This document shows positions 42,333 to 51,200 of a stretch of 64,000 bases of DNA, piece by piece. Positions within the stretch are counted from its first letter, which is position 1. Each line of letters starts with the position of its first letter. Source of the stretch: Geomonas paludis. Its GTDB lineage: Bacteria > Desulfobacterota > Desulfuromonadia > Geobacterales > Geobacteraceae. Location: the NCBI RefSeq assembly GCF_014193585.1, contig NZ_BLXY01000011.1:1-64000 (forward strand). The letters run 5' to 3'. The notes beneath the pieces were generated by a model. The model ran no database searches. It was not told where the DNA came from and was given only the letters and a program-made list of their open reading frames with translations. A program made the position numbers and the translations under genes.

Positions 42333-43638
42333 TCAGTTCGTCGTCATAGAAAGTCTTTGTTACGGCGGCGCCGGTTTCGGCAGGGTGGACGGCAAGGCGT
42401 GTTTCGTCCCCTTCACCGCTCCCGGCGACCGGGTCAGGATCCGGGTGGTGAAGGAGAAGCGCTCCTTCGTCGAAGCCGAACTGGTTGAACTGGTCGAGCC
42501 TGCGCCGCTGCGCATTGCCCCGACCTGCCCGGTCTTCGGCCAGTGCGGTGGGTGCGACTGGCAGTTCCTGCCGTATCAGGAGCAGTTGCAGCAAAAAGGC
42601 GCCATCTTCGCGGACACCCTGGCGCGCATAGGCAAGGTGCCTAGGGAAAAGGTATTGCCGGTGGCTGCCTCGCCGGACCATTACGGCTACCGCTCGCGGG
42701 TGCAGGTGAAGGTCGCGCTTCGAGCCGGCCGGTTGCAGTTCGGCTTTTTCCGCACCGGTTCCCACGACGTGGTCGATTTCGGTGCCGGCTGTCCGCTGGC
42801 CCAGCCGCAGTTGAACCGCATGGCGACGGAATTCCGGGCCCTCTTGCCGACGCTGCCGCAGGCGGAATGGATCCACCAGGTCGACCTCTCCATCGGCGAC
42901 GACGGGGAGGGGATCGCCATCGTGCACAGCAGGGGAGGCGGCCCTGAACTGGTGGAGCGTCTGGCCCGGGATCGGGCCCAGCTTCCGTCGGTTGCCGGCG
43001 CCTTCGTGTCCGCCGGCCGCAAAGGGGAACTGGAGCAGGTCTTCGGCATCGACGCCCTGACCTACCGGGTCCCCGCCGGCCTTGCTCTCGGCTCCAAAGA
43101 ACTGCAGCTTCGCTTCGGGCGGGGCGGCTTTTCCCAGGTGAACTACCGGCAGAACCTGGAGTTGATCCGTACTGCCTGTGAATGGGCGGGGCTGACCGGG
43201 CAGGAGCGGGTGCTCGACCTGTACTGCGGCAACGGCAATATTTCCCTGCCGCTGGCGCTGAACGCGGCACAGGTGCTGGGGATCGAGGGGTACGCGCCTT
43301 CCATCGTGGACGCGGTCGCCAATGCGGAGCATAACGGCATCGAAAACGCCGCCTTCCAGGTTAGCGATGCGGCGCAGGCCGTCAGGCGGATGGTAAAGCG
43401 CAAGGAACGCTTCGACCTGGTGCTGCTCGACCCTCCGCGTGGAGGCGCCGAGGCGGCTGCCGAACTGGCCGGCCTGGCGCCGCAGAAGATCATCTATGTT
43501 TCCTGTGATCCGGCCACGCTGGCCCGCGATCTCGCTTCACTTTCCAGCAATGGGTACCAGGTGACCCGCTCCAAACCGGTGGACATGTTCCCGCAGACCT
43601 ACCACTTAGAGAGCGTCACCGAGCTGGTACGTAGCTAA
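42325..43638 (+). CDS. rlmD: 23S rRNA (uracil-5-)-methyltransferase, RlmD/RumA-like
   Basis: This 437-residue SAM-dependent RNA methyltransferase has an N-terminal TRAM domain (about 1-60). A [4Fe-4S] motif (CPVFGQCGGCDW with a fourth Cys in GAGCPLAQ) follows. The SAM site is VLDLYCGNGNISLPLA, and the catalytic cysteine lies in IYVSCDPATLARDL. It forms 5-methyluridine in 23S rRNA or tRNA; which uridine cannot be read. ATG 42325 is set by the TRAM domain and overlaps the previous gene. A longer frame from 42289 is possible but not needed. Confidence 0.9.
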   Translation: MADQFVVIESLCYGGAGFGRVDGKACFVPFTAPGDRVRIRVVKEKRSFVEAELVELVEPAPLRIAPTCPVFGQCGGCDWQFLPYQEQLQQKGAIFADTLARIGKVPREKVLPVAASPDHYGYRSRVQVKVALRAGRLQFGFFRTGSHDVVDFGAGCPLAQPQLNRMATEFRALLPTLPQAEWIHQVDLSIGDDGEGIAIVHSRGGGPELVERLARDRAQLPSVAGAFVSAGRKGELEQVFGIDALTYRVPAGLALGSKELQLRFGRGGFSQVNYRQNLELIRTACEWAGLTGQERVLDLYCGNGNISLPLALNAAQVLGIEGYAPSIVDAVANAEHNGIENAAFQVSDAAQAVRRMVKRKERFDLVLLDPPRGGAEAAAELAGLAPQKIIYVSCDPATLARDLASLSSNGYQVTRSKPVDMFPQTYHLESVTELVRS

Positions 43639-43663
43639 ATTCAATCCACCTATCGGAGGCTGC

Positions 43664-44719
43664 ATGTTTTTCGGACTGTTCGGCAAGAAGGATTTTCGTC
43701 ACTACCAGAACCAGGGCGCCAAGCACCTCGCCGCTGAGCGCTACGCCGACGCGCGCGTCGATTTCCAGGAAGCGCTGAAACTGTGTCCCGCAGAAGCCTC
43801 CCACGAAGCGGCTGCCATCCGCCAGGGCCTGGACCAGGCCTGCAACCACCTGGGCGAGCTGAACCTGCAGGAGGGGGAACACGCCCTGCGCGCCGGTGAG
43901 GCCCAGAAGGCCTATGACCATTTCTGCCTTGCCGCCGACCTCGCTGCCGACCCTGCCATCAAGTCGCGCGCCCACGCCCAAGCCGCCAAACTGGAGCAGC
44001 CCGAAACCCAGGCCGTTGCAGCCAAACCGGCCGCCGCACCGGCGGGTGCGGGCAACTACAAGCCGCACAGCGGCGGTTCCTGCACCACCTGCAAGGGGCA
44101 CGGCGACCACCACCACGAGGAACCGGCACCGATGGAGATGAGCATGTCCGAAGAAGACCAGTTCTTCCTCATGGTCCAGCCGCTCCCCGGAGACCTGCCC
44201 GGCCGCTACGCAGAACTGGGACCCAAATTTGCCAAGGCGTACCTCATGATTCATGACGGCAATGACCGCGACGCGTTCCCCATTTTGCAAGAAATGTTGT
44301 TATCTGGTGAAAATGACATTGTATTATACGAAGTGGCACTTATAATGTTCCGTGCGGGGCAAATTCATGAGAGCGAGACGCTCCTAAACCGAGCATTGGC
44401 GCTCAATCCGCAAAACGCAGCGGTCTACTTGGCACTCGTTCATTTGTTTGCCGGCGGCGGGCGCTACCCGCAGGCGATAGCCACCGTTGAGAAAATGCTG
44501 GAACTGGACATTCTCCCGGACCAGGCCCTGTTCATGCTGGGGGAGTTGCACGAGACCACAGGCAACGTCGAGCGGGCCATGGAGTTGTGGACCAAGTCGC
44601 TGGATCACCCGAGCGTGGCCAAGGCGGCTGCCGAGCGGATGATCCCGATCCTGAACCGCCAGGGGCGCAGCGACGACGTGAAGTACCTGTCCAAAAAATA
44701 CTTAAAGGGATGTTGTTAA
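43664..44719 (+). CDS. TPR protein with a Cys/His-rich insertion
   Basis: This 351-residue protein has two blocks of tetratricopeptide repeats (about 10-115 and 190-345). They are separated by an Ala-rich linker and an unusual segment, SCTTCKGHGDHHHEEP, near residues 140-155. The CxxC and HGDHHHEE cluster could bind a metal ion. It has no signal peptide. The stretch 44230-44420 is clearly AT-richer, with codons such as TTA and ATA that are rare elsewhere here. It follows the RlmD gene by 25 bases behind GGAGG and precedes an HU-type gene. The function is unknown; a scaffold role is typical for TPRs. Confidence 0.78.
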   Translation: MFFGLFGKKDFRHYQNQGAKHLAAERYADARVDFQEALKLCPAEASHEAAAIRQGLDQACNHLGELNLQEGEHALRAGEAQKAYDHFCLAADLAADPAIKSRAHAQAAKLEQPETQAVAAKPAAAPAGAGNYKPHSGGSCTTCKGHGDHHHEEPAPMEMSMSEEDQFFLMVQPLPGDLPGRYAELGPKFAKAYLMIHDGNDRDAFPILQEMLLSGENDIVLYEVALIMFRAGQIHESETLLNRALALNPQNAAVYLALVHLFAGGGRYPQAIATVEKMLELDILPDQALFMLGELHETTGNVERAMELWTKSLDHPSVAKAAAERMIPILNRQGRSDDVKYLSKKYLKGCC

Positions 44720-44745
44720 AAGAAGCTGGTTTTCGGAGGTGGACA

Positions 44746-45021
44746 ATGAACAAATCAGAACTCATTGAATCTCTCGCAGCTAAAAAGACGCTCTCCTTCA
44801 AGAAGGCCGAGGAAGTGGTCAACGCCGTCTTCGCCTCGATGACCGAGGCCCTTCTTTCCGGTGACCGGATCGAAATCAGGGGCTTCGGCAGCTTCGTCGT
44901 GAAGGAGTACGACGCCTATACCGGCAGGAATCCCAAGACGGGCGAGTCCATCTCCGTCAAGGCGAAGAAGTTGCCCTTCTTCAAGGTCGGCAAGGAGCTC
45001 AAGGAGAAGGTCTCCGGCTAA
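44746..45021 (+). CDS. HU/IHF-family DNA-binding protein
   Basis: This 91-residue nucleoid protein begins MNKSELIESLAAKKTLSF. It has the core GDRIEIRGFGSF and the DNA-intercalating loop YTGRNPKTGE with the conserved proline. Sequence character (RIEIRGFGSF, SISVKAKKLPFFK) is closer to IHF beta than to HU, but the two cannot be separated safely by eye. ATG 44746 follows GGAGGTGGAC. It bends DNA and could take part in sigma-54 promoter architecture, which is relevant to the activator at 1572. A hairpin at 45073 follows. Confidence 0.92.
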   Translation: MNKSELIESLAAKKTLSFKKAEEVVNAVFASMTEALLSGDRIEIRGFGSFVVKEYDAYTGRNPKTGESISVKAKKLPFFKVGKELKEKVSG

Positions 45022-45072
45022 CCTTTTTCGCCCTTACCGTCACGGGAGTAACGCAATCTCGACACCACCACT

Positions 45073-45103
45073 GCGCCCGCCGGCCGCCATGGCCTGCGGG
45101 CGC
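45073..45103 (+). terminator. Hairpin after the HU/IHF gene
   Basis: GCGCCCGC (45073-45080) pairs with GCGGGCGC (45096-45103), with an inner GGCC. It is followed by CCATTATT, a weak T stretch. Confidence 0.55.
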
Positions 45104-45153
45104 CCATTATTCCTGACGCGTTTTTAGCCTTAACCTGCTGGACTGGCCTTACC

Positions 45154-46824
45154 ATGTTCCCCACCTCTTGGTCTTATATCGTCGAGGCTCTCGGCGGCCT
45201 GGCGCTGTTCATTCTCGGCATGCGCACTATGTCGGAGGGGCTGCAGAAGGTCACCGGAGAGCGCCTGCGCCGCGTGCTGGAGCGCACCACCGGAAACCGC
45301 CTCACCGCCCCCCTGATCGGCAGCTGTCTCGCTTCCATCCTCCAATCCGGCTCCGCCGCCTCGGTGCTCGTGGTCGGCTTCGTCAACGCCGGGCTCCTCT
45401 CCCTGTACCAGGCCCTGGGGGTGCTGCTCGGCACCGGCATCGGCACCACCCTCGCCATACAGTTCATCGCGTTCCGCGTCTCCGCGCTGGCGCTCCCCGC
45501 CATCACCATCGGCGTCTTCCTGAACTTCTTCTCCGGCAGGCGCAAGCTCGCCGACGCAGGAGGGATGCTTTTGGGGATCGGCCTCGTGTTCTTCGGCCTC
45601 TCCATCCTGGAAGGTGCCTGCCTGCCGCTCAGCGAAAGCGCGATCATCGCCGGGCTGCACCAGGGACTCCCCTCGCTGCGCCTGGTGGCGGTCCTGCTCG
45701 GCGCGCTGCTTACTTTCCTGGTCCAGTCGGGGAGCGCCACGCTCGGGATCGTCATCGCGCTCGCCTCGGCCGGGGTGCTCTCCTACGATGCCGCCATCGC
45801 CATGGTGATCGGCGAGGTGGCCGGGGCCGCGCTGATCCCGCTCATCGCCTCCATCGGGGGCAGCCAGGCCGCGAAGCGCGCCGTGGTGATCTACCTCGGC
45901 ATTAGCCTGGTGGCCATCTCCCTGGCCCTGATCTTCTTCCCCCTGTTCCTGAAGGGCGTGGCGCTGGTCTCCCCGGGGGATCTCTCCCTCCTGCACCGCG
46001 GGGCGCCCCCGGAAGCGGTGGTGCAGGCCCTGCGCCCCCATATCGCCCGGCACCTGGCCAACGCCCACACCCTGTTCACCGTGGCCTCGCTGTTCATGTT
46101 CCTCCCCACCATCGGCTTCTTCGCCCGTTCCGCCGAGACCCTGCTCCCCACCAGGCGCTCCGAGAGCGAGCCGCGTCCCCGCTTCATCGACGTGCGCGTC
46201 ATCAAGACCCCGACCATCGCCCTGGTGCAGGCCTGGAACGAACTGGCGCGCATGGGTGGCATCGCGGCCGCCATGTACGCGGAACTGGTGTCACAGTTCG
46301 ACGGCTTCAACCCGAAAGTCGCCGCTGCCGTGCGGGACAAGGAGGTGGTGCTCGACGTGCTGCACCGCGACATGTCCCAGTTCCTGGTGGCGCTTAGCCG
46401 CGAGACGCTTTCCCTGGAGCGCGCCGTCGAGATTCCGACCATGCTGGAATTGGTGAACGAAATCGAGCAGGTCGGGGACCAGGCCGAGGCGATCCTCAAC
46501 TACCTGATGCGCAAGAAGGAAGAGCGGCTCAGGTTTTCCGCCAGCGCCATGGATGAGTTGAAGCGCGTCGCGGCCAAGGTGGGGGAGGTGGTGGCCCGGT
46601 GCGAGACCGCCCTGAAAGGGGACGAGGTGCCGGACGTGACCAACCTCAAGCTGGAAATAGCCTCGCTGGAGAGCGAACTGCAGGCAAGCCACCTGCGCCG
46701 GCTCAAAAGCGGTAAATGCAACATCGTCGCGGGGCTTTTGTACGGCGACATCATCGTCAGTTTCTCGAAGATCTCGCAGCTCTGCTTCTCCATAATCGCC
46801 CAAAGGAAAGGACTCAACCCATGA
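45154..46824 (+). CDS. Na/Pi cotransporter family protein
   Basis: This 556-residue membrane protein has an N-terminal transporter part (about 1-330, roughly eight helices) with two inverted copies of the QSGSA motif (ASILQSGSAASV and FLVQSGSATLG). That pair is the hallmark of the NptA/YjbB group. The C-terminal 200 residues are helical and PhoU-like. It would export or import phosphate with sodium. The stop overlaps the start of the Ppx/GppA gene (ATGA), so the two are co-translated. The pairing suggests shared use of phosphate and polyphosphate. Confidence 0.92.
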   Translation: MFPTSWSYIVEALGGLALFILGMRTMSEGLQKVTGERLRRVLERTTGNRLTAPLIGSCLASILQSGSAASVLVVGFVNAGLLSLYQALGVLLGTGIGTTLAIQFIAFRVSALALPAITIGVFLNFFSGRRKLADAGGMLLGIGLVFFGLSILEGACLPLSESAIIAGLHQGLPSLRLVAVLLGALLTFLVQSGSATLGIVIALASAGVLSYDAAIAMVIGEVAGAALIPLIASIGGSQAAKRAVVIYLGISLVAISLALIFFPLFLKGVALVSPGDLSLLHRGAPPEAVVQALRPHIARHLANAHTLFTVASLFMFLPTIGFFARSAETLLPTRRSESEPRPRFIDVRVIKTPTIALVQAWNELARMGGIAAAMYAELVSQFDGFNPKVAAAVRDKEVVLDVLHRDMSQFLVALSRETLSLERAVEIPTMLELVNEIEQVGDQAEAILNYLMRKKEERLRFSASAMDELKRVAAKVGEVVARCETALKGDEVPDVTNLKLEIASLESELQASHLRRLKSGKCNIVAGLLYGDIIVSFSKISQLCFSIIAQRKGLNP

Positions 46825-47723
46825 CCGACATGGTAGCCGCCATCGACCTTGGCACCAACACCGCCCGGCTCCAGATCGCCACCCGGGACCCGTACCACCA
46901 GGTGCTTTTGAAGCGCATCATCACCAGGCTGGGAGGCGGCTTTACCCGTGAAACCGGACTCTCCGCGGAGGCGCAGGAGCGCTCCATGGCCGCGCTGAAG
47001 GAGTTTGCCGGCGACATGGCCAACCACGGCGTGGTGCGGCTGCGCGCGGTGGCAACATCGGCGGTGCGCGACGCCAAAAACGGCGCCGAATTCTGCAGGC
47101 GCGTCCTGGAGCAGACCGGTATCGCCCTGGAGGTCATCGACGGCAACGAAGAGGCGTTACTGACACTGAGGGGGGTCGCGTCGATCCTCGACAACAAGGA
47201 CGAGGACCTGGCCGTCTTCGACGTCGGCGGCGGGAGCACCGAGTACACGCTGGCCGCCGGGCAAAAACCTCTTTTCTCCAGGAGCCTCCCCATAGGCGTG
47301 GTGCGCCTCACCGAAGGCAAGGTCGGGGTGGCGGAGATGGAAGACAAGATCCGGCGCGAGTTGACCGCGTTGCGGGGCGAACTGGCAGGGGAGGGGCTTG
47401 CAGCCCGTTTCTCGGCCTCGACCCTCGTCGGGACCGCGGGCACCGCGACGACGCTGGCGGCCATAGACATCGGCATGACCGATTACGACTACAAGAAGGT
47501 CAACAACCACACCATCCCGCTGGCAAAGGTAGCCGCGATGTTCGACCGGCTGCTGCCGCTCACTCCCGAGGAGCGCCTCAAGGTTCCCGGCCTGGAACCG
47601 GGACGTGAAGACCTGATCATCGCCGGGATGTTGGTCGTTCTGACCACGATGCGGGTCTTCGGCTTCGAGACCTTCAAGGTAAGCGACTCCGGCCTGCTCG
47701 AAGGGGTGATACTCGGGGTGTAA
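46821..47723 (+). CDS. Ppx/GppA-family exopolyphosphatase
   Basis: This 300-residue protein is of the short Ppx/GppA type. The phosphate-binding segments VAAIDLGTNTARLQIA and VFDVGGGSTEYTL are present, and so is the later GTAGTATTLAAI. It hydrolyses polyphosphate or pppGpp and lacks the C-terminal HD-type domain of long Ppx proteins. ATG 46821 overlaps the transporter stop by four bases. A long inverted repeat lies 73 bases after its stop. Confidence 0.92.
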   Translation: MTDMVAAIDLGTNTARLQIATRDPYHQVLLKRIITRLGGGFTRETGLSAEAQERSMAALKEFAGDMANHGVVRLRAVATSAVRDAKNGAEFCRRVLEQTGIALEVIDGNEEALLTLRGVASILDNKDEDLAVFDVGGGSTEYTLAAGQKPLFSRSLPIGVVRLTEGKVGVAEMEDKIRRELTALRGELAGEGLAARFSASTLVGTAGTATTLAAIDIGMTDYDYKKVNNHTIPLAKVAAMFDRLLPLTPEERLKVPGLEPGREDLIIAGMLVVLTTMRVFGFETFKVSDSGLLEGVILGV

Positions 47724-47795
47724 AGGAGGGGCCGCTGTCGCGGCCGCCCATCTCCGCTGCGCCCCCTTGGCCCCGCCCTTTTCATCCCTGAATCC

Positions 47796-47852
47796 TTGCG
47801 CGAAGGGGTGCGAAAAAAGCGACAGTGTACGTTTTTTTGCACCCCTTCGCAA
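47796..47852. repeat. Long inverted repeat after the Ppx/GppA gene
   Basis: The left arm (TTGCGCGAAGGGGTGCGAAAAAA) and right arm (TTTTTTTGCACCCC then TTCGCAA) form a stem of about 20 bp with small bulges and a loop of 13 bases. The A and T runs face the loop. It could end transcription on either strand, though the T run is inside the stem. Confidence 0.65.
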
Positions 47853-48001
47853 ACCCAACCATAATACGTAGTTTGCACTGCTTTCCCTCCTTTGCTACTT
47901 CACGACCTTTTCGGGTAGGCGCACCCCCCCCGTTACTTTTCCCCTGCGCTCGTATCTTATAACTGTCTAAACCACTGTCGTATTTTAGTATCTACTATAG
48001 C

Positions 48002-48017
48002 AGGCACAATATCTGCA
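48002..48017 (+). promoter_or_regulatory. Sigma-54-like promoter upstream of the export cluster
   Basis: AGGCAC (48002-48007), five bases, then CTGCA (48013-48017) matches TGGCAC-N5-TTGCW except at the first and seventh-from-end letters. The invariant GG and GC have the required ten-base spacing. The lipoprotein gene begins about 225 bases downstream. The rest of the 517-base gap holds the inverted repeat at 47796 and the dyad at 48160. Confidence 0.45.
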
Positions 48018-48159
48018 CTGTGGCTGAGCACGTAAAACGGCCACTGTGTCTGAACCTTCCGGTGATGGAGAATCAAACTGTTTTTCCCCCGTTAGCAGTG
48101 TTCATACCGAGCCAGACCTGAACAATCCAATTCAATAATTTAGATGTCTACAAAGGTTC

Positions 48160-48180
48160 TGGTAACTGTAGTAGTTACCA
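48160..48180. promoter_or_regulatory. Dyad TGGTAAC-N7-GTTACCA
   Basis: A perfect seven-base inverted repeat lies about 60 bases before the NHL lipoprotein start. It has the form of a dimer binding site between the proposed promoter and the gene, or of a leader hairpin. Confidence 0.4.
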
Positions 48181-48240
48181 AACGAACTTCTGTATTTTGT
48201 TGCTGGCAGGCGAACCATTAACAAGCAAGTGGAGGGAAGA

Positions 48241-50199
48241 ATGAGTTTTACACGTTTGCTGAAGGTATCTGTCGCGGCTGTTATGACATTGGCGTTGGCC
48301 TCGTGCGGCGGCGGTGGCGGGGGAGGCGGGGGCGCGCCGCAGCTGACCAACATGGGGGGGGCGTTGCAGGGGAGAGCGCTGGCTCTCACCAACAGCGTGA
48401 CCTCCTTCGCCGGAACCGCCGGGTCCGCAGACGGCGCAGCGGGGCGGGCGAGATTCAGCCTTCCCAGCGACGTCGCCTGCGACGGAACCAATCTCTACGT
48501 CGTCGACACCGGCAACAGCGTAGTCCGCAAGGTGGTCCTCGCCACCGGGGCGACATCGACAGTCGCGGGGCTGGCCGGGGTCACCGGTTCGGCCGATGGA
48601 GCCGGGGCAGCCGCGAGGTTCAACTATCCCACCGGAATTGCCATGAGCAGCGACAACTCCACGCTGTACGTCAGCGACACCGGCAACAACACCATCCGCA
48701 GCATAGACGTCGCCACCGGCGCGGTGACGACCCTGGCAGGTACTGCGGGGAGCGTGGGCTCCGCTAACGGCACGGGGGGCGCGGCCCGATTCAGCTCCCC
48801 CTGCGGCGTCGCTACCGATGGAACCAACCTTTACGTTGCCGACAGCCTCAACCACCGCATCCGTAAGATCGTCCTCGCCTCGGCTGCGGTCACGACCCTT
48901 GCCGGCAGCGGCGTGCAGGACTTCGCCGACGGCACCGGCGCCGCGGCCAGCTTCAACTCGCCGCGCGGCATCGCCACCGACGGAACATCGCTTTATCTGG
49001 CGGACCAGGGGAACTCCGCCGTCAGGAGGATCGTGATAGCGACCGGTGTGGTTTCGACCCTGGTACAGCCTGCGGCGGGAATCGAGTCTCCGGCCGGGAT
49101 CGCCACCGACGGGACCAACCTCTACGTCGCCGACACCGAGATGAACAACCTGCGCAAGGTCGTCATCGCCACCCATGCGGTCTCCACCCTGGCCGGCGAC
49201 GTGGCAGGGGCCCCCGGGAGCAACAACGCATCGGGGGGCGCGGCCCGTTTCAGCACCCCTGGCGGGTTGGCTTTCAACGGAGGCGCGCTCTACGTGGCCG
49301 ACGCAGGAAACGATCTTCTGCGCAAGGTTACCGTCGCCACAGGAGACAGCTCCACGGTCGCCGGTGTCGTGGGCTCCGCAGACGGCGTAGGCGTCGCGGC
49401 AGCCTTCACCTCGCCCTACGACCTGACCACCGACGGCAGGAACGTCTACGTGGCGGACTCGAACAACCACACCATCAGGCAGATTTCCATCGCCACCGGC
49501 GCAGTGACCACGCTCGCCGGAACGGCTGACCGCCCAGGCTCCGTGGACGCAACCGGAGCCGCCGCTTCCTTCAGATTCCCAAGCGGCATCACCACCGACG
49601 GGACCAGTATCTTCGTCTCCGACACCGGCAACAACACGATCCGCAAGATTGTGATCGCCACCGGCGCCGTTTCCACCCTGGCCGGCACGGCGGGGGTAAC
49701 CGGTGCGGCCGACGGTAGCGGGAGCGCGGCGAGCTTCCATTCCCCCAACGGCATCACCACCGACGGGACCAACCTCTACGTCGCCGACAGCGGCAACAAT
49801 TCGGTCAGGAAGATCGTCATCGCAACCGGCGCGGTCACGACCGTGGTCGCCCCCTCCGCGGGTCTCAGTTCTCCCTACGGCATCACCACCGACGGCGCCA
49901 CGCTCTACATCACCGACAGCGGCAACGACAGGATCTGCAAGCTCGTGCTGGCAACATCCGTCTTTTCGCCCCTGACCGTCTCCGGCGTTGCCTTCAACTT
50001 CCCCAGCGGCATAACCACCGACGGGGTCAGCCTCTTCGTGACCGACGCGGCCAACGGCTCGGTAAGCAGGATCGCCATAGCTACCGGCGTCTCAGGCGCC
50101 GTACTGACCGGCCTGCGTAACCCCAACGGCATCAGCACGGACGGCACCACGCTCTACGTCGCCGACGCGCACGACAACACCGTCATCAGGGTGCGGTAA
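48241..50199 (+). CDS. NHL-repeat lipoprotein
   Basis: This 652-residue protein has a lipoprotein signal peptide (MSFTRLLKVSVAAVMTLALASC; lipobox LASC) followed directly by a run of nine glycines. The rest is a long series of NHL/beta-propeller repeats. Each contains a TDGTNLYVADxxN-type blade core and RKIVIATGAV, with at least ten copies. One or two propellers would form. Such proteins act as surface scaffolds or binders. ATG 48241 is behind GGAGGGAAG. The TAA overlaps the ATG of the FKBP gene by one base, so the two are coupled. The near-identical repeats suggest recent internal duplication. Confidence 0.85.
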   Translation: MSFTRLLKVSVAAVMTLALASCGGGGGGGGGAPQLTNMGGALQGRALALTNSVTSFAGTAGSADGAAGRARFSLPSDVACDGTNLYVVDTGNSVVRKVVLATGATSTVAGLAGVTGSADGAGAAARFNYPTGIAMSSDNSTLYVSDTGNNTIRSIDVATGAVTTLAGTAGSVGSANGTGGAARFSSPCGVATDGTNLYVADSLNHRIRKIVLASAAVTTLAGSGVQDFADGTGAAASFNSPRGIATDGTSLYLADQGNSAVRRIVIATGVVSTLVQPAAGIESPAGIATDGTNLYVADTEMNNLRKVVIATHAVSTLAGDVAGAPGSNNASGGAARFSTPGGLAFNGGALYVADAGNDLLRKVTVATGDSSTVAGVVGSADGVGVAAAFTSPYDLTTDGRNVYVADSNNHTIRQISIATGAVTTLAGTADRPGSVDATGAAASFRFPSGITTDGTSIFVSDTGNNTIRKIVIATGAVSTLAGTAGVTGAADGSGSAASFHSPNGITTDGTNLYVADSGNNSVRKIVIATGAVTTVVAPSAGLSSPYGITTDGATLYITDSGNDRICKLVLATSVFSPLTVSGVAFNFPSGITTDGVSLFVTDAANGSVSRIAIATGVSGAVLTGLRNPNGISTDGTTLYVADAHDNTVIRVR

Positions 50200-50882
50200 T
50201 GCGATCATTCCTCATTTTACTAGCGGTTATGCTCGCGGCGGCGCCGGCTCGCGCGGCCGAAGGTCTCTCCACCCAGAAAGAGCGGATCAACTACGCCATA
50301 GGCGTGAACCTCATCGGCAACCTGAAGCAGCAAGAGGTCGACATCGACCTGGAGCTGGTGGTGAAGGGGATGCGCGATGCCCTTGCCGGCGGACCGCTTC
50401 TCATGTCCGACGAGGACCTGCGCAAGTACATAAGCTTCTACCAGCACGACGTGCGCCGGAAGGTGGCCAAGACGAGGGCTGGAGCGGCGCAGGAAAACGA
50501 GAGGGCGGGAGCCCAGTTCATGTCCGCCAACAAAAACAAAAAAGGGGTCGTCTCCCTGCCCAGCGGCCTGCAGTACCGGGTGCTCAGGGAAGGCGCCGGC
50601 AAGCGCCCTGTCGACGCCGACAACGTCACTTTCCATTACCGCAGTTCCTCGATTACCGGCACCGAGTACGAAAGCTCCTATCGCACCGGGCACCCGGCCT
50701 CGCGCCGGGTCGGGGACGGGGTGGTGCCGGGGCTGTCGGAAGCGCTCAAGCTGATGCCGGTAGGATCCAAGTGGCAGCTCTTTTTGCCGCCGAAGCTGGC
50801 CTACGACAACAAGGGCAACGGCACCAAGGTCGGCCCCAATGAAACCATTGTCTTTGAAATCGATCTTCTCGCCATCAACTGA
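50199..50882 (+). CDS. Exported FKBP-type peptidyl-prolyl isomerase
   Basis: This 227-residue protein has a signal peptide (hydrophobic, cleaved near ARAAEG). An N-terminal helical dimerisation domain (about 25-110) follows, of the kind seen in FkpA/Mip proteins, and then a C-terminal FKBP domain (about 120-227). Recognisable FKBP parts are VVPGLSEALKLMPVGSKWQLFLPP and the ending VFEIDLLAIN. The substrate loop (TFHYRSSSITGTEYESS) is somewhat unusual. It folds exported proteins in the periplasm, so it probably serves the multicopper oxidase and repeat proteins encoded around it. Confidence 0.9.
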   Translation: MRSFLILLAVMLAAAPARAAEGLSTQKERINYAIGVNLIGNLKQQEVDIDLELVVKGMRDALAGGPLLMSDEDLRKYISFYQHDVRRKVAKTRAGAAQENERAGAQFMSANKNKKGVVSLPSGLQYRVLREGAGKRPVDADNVTFHYRSSSITGTEYESSYRTGHPASRRVGDGVVPGLSEALKLMPVGSKWQLFLPPKLAYDNKGNGTKVGPNETIVFEIDLLAIN

Positions 50883-50922
50883 ACGGGAAGTGATATTCGG
50901 GATTAACCCGGAGGAGGATGCA

Positions 50923-51180
50923 ATGAAAAAAATGATGTCAGCCATAGCGGCGCTGGCCGTGACCATGTCGCTTGCGACGGCGCAGGCGGCCCCGGAACCT
51001 GCGCCCCTGCAGGGTGCGAAAGAGGCGGAGGCGAAGCCGGCGCTGCAGGCGTCCGCGGCAAAAACCGCGGCGCCGCTCAGGGAGAGGGCTCTTAGAAGCG
51101 AGATCAAGGCCCGCGGCGCGGAAACGAGAAAGAGGCTGTTGGAAGAAAACAACGCCCCCCAGGTCCCAGGCAGGCAATGA
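50923..51180 (+). CDS. Small exported protein, 85 residues
   Basis: This 85-residue peptide has a signal peptide (MKKMMSAIAALAVTMSLATAQA), leaving about 63 residues. The mature part is Ala/Glu-rich, then basic and helical (RERALRSEIKARGAETRKRLLEE). ATG 50923 follows GGAGGAGG. It ends 20 bases before the multicopper oxidase start. No family is recognised. Its position, between the prolyl isomerase and the oxidase, suggests an accessory role in the same exported assembly. Confidence 0.72.
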   Translation: MKKMMSAIAALAVTMSLATAQAAPEPAPLQGAKEAEAKPALQASAAKTAAPLRERALRSEIKARGAETRKRLLEENNAPQVPGRQ

Positions 51181-51200
51181 AATTCCAGGAGGAGAAAACT

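Noticed and set aside
47724..48240. Possible c-di-GMP riboswitch before the NHL lipoprotein gene
   Set aside because: I looked for the GEMM core (GGACGCAAAGCC) here and in other leaders and did not find it.
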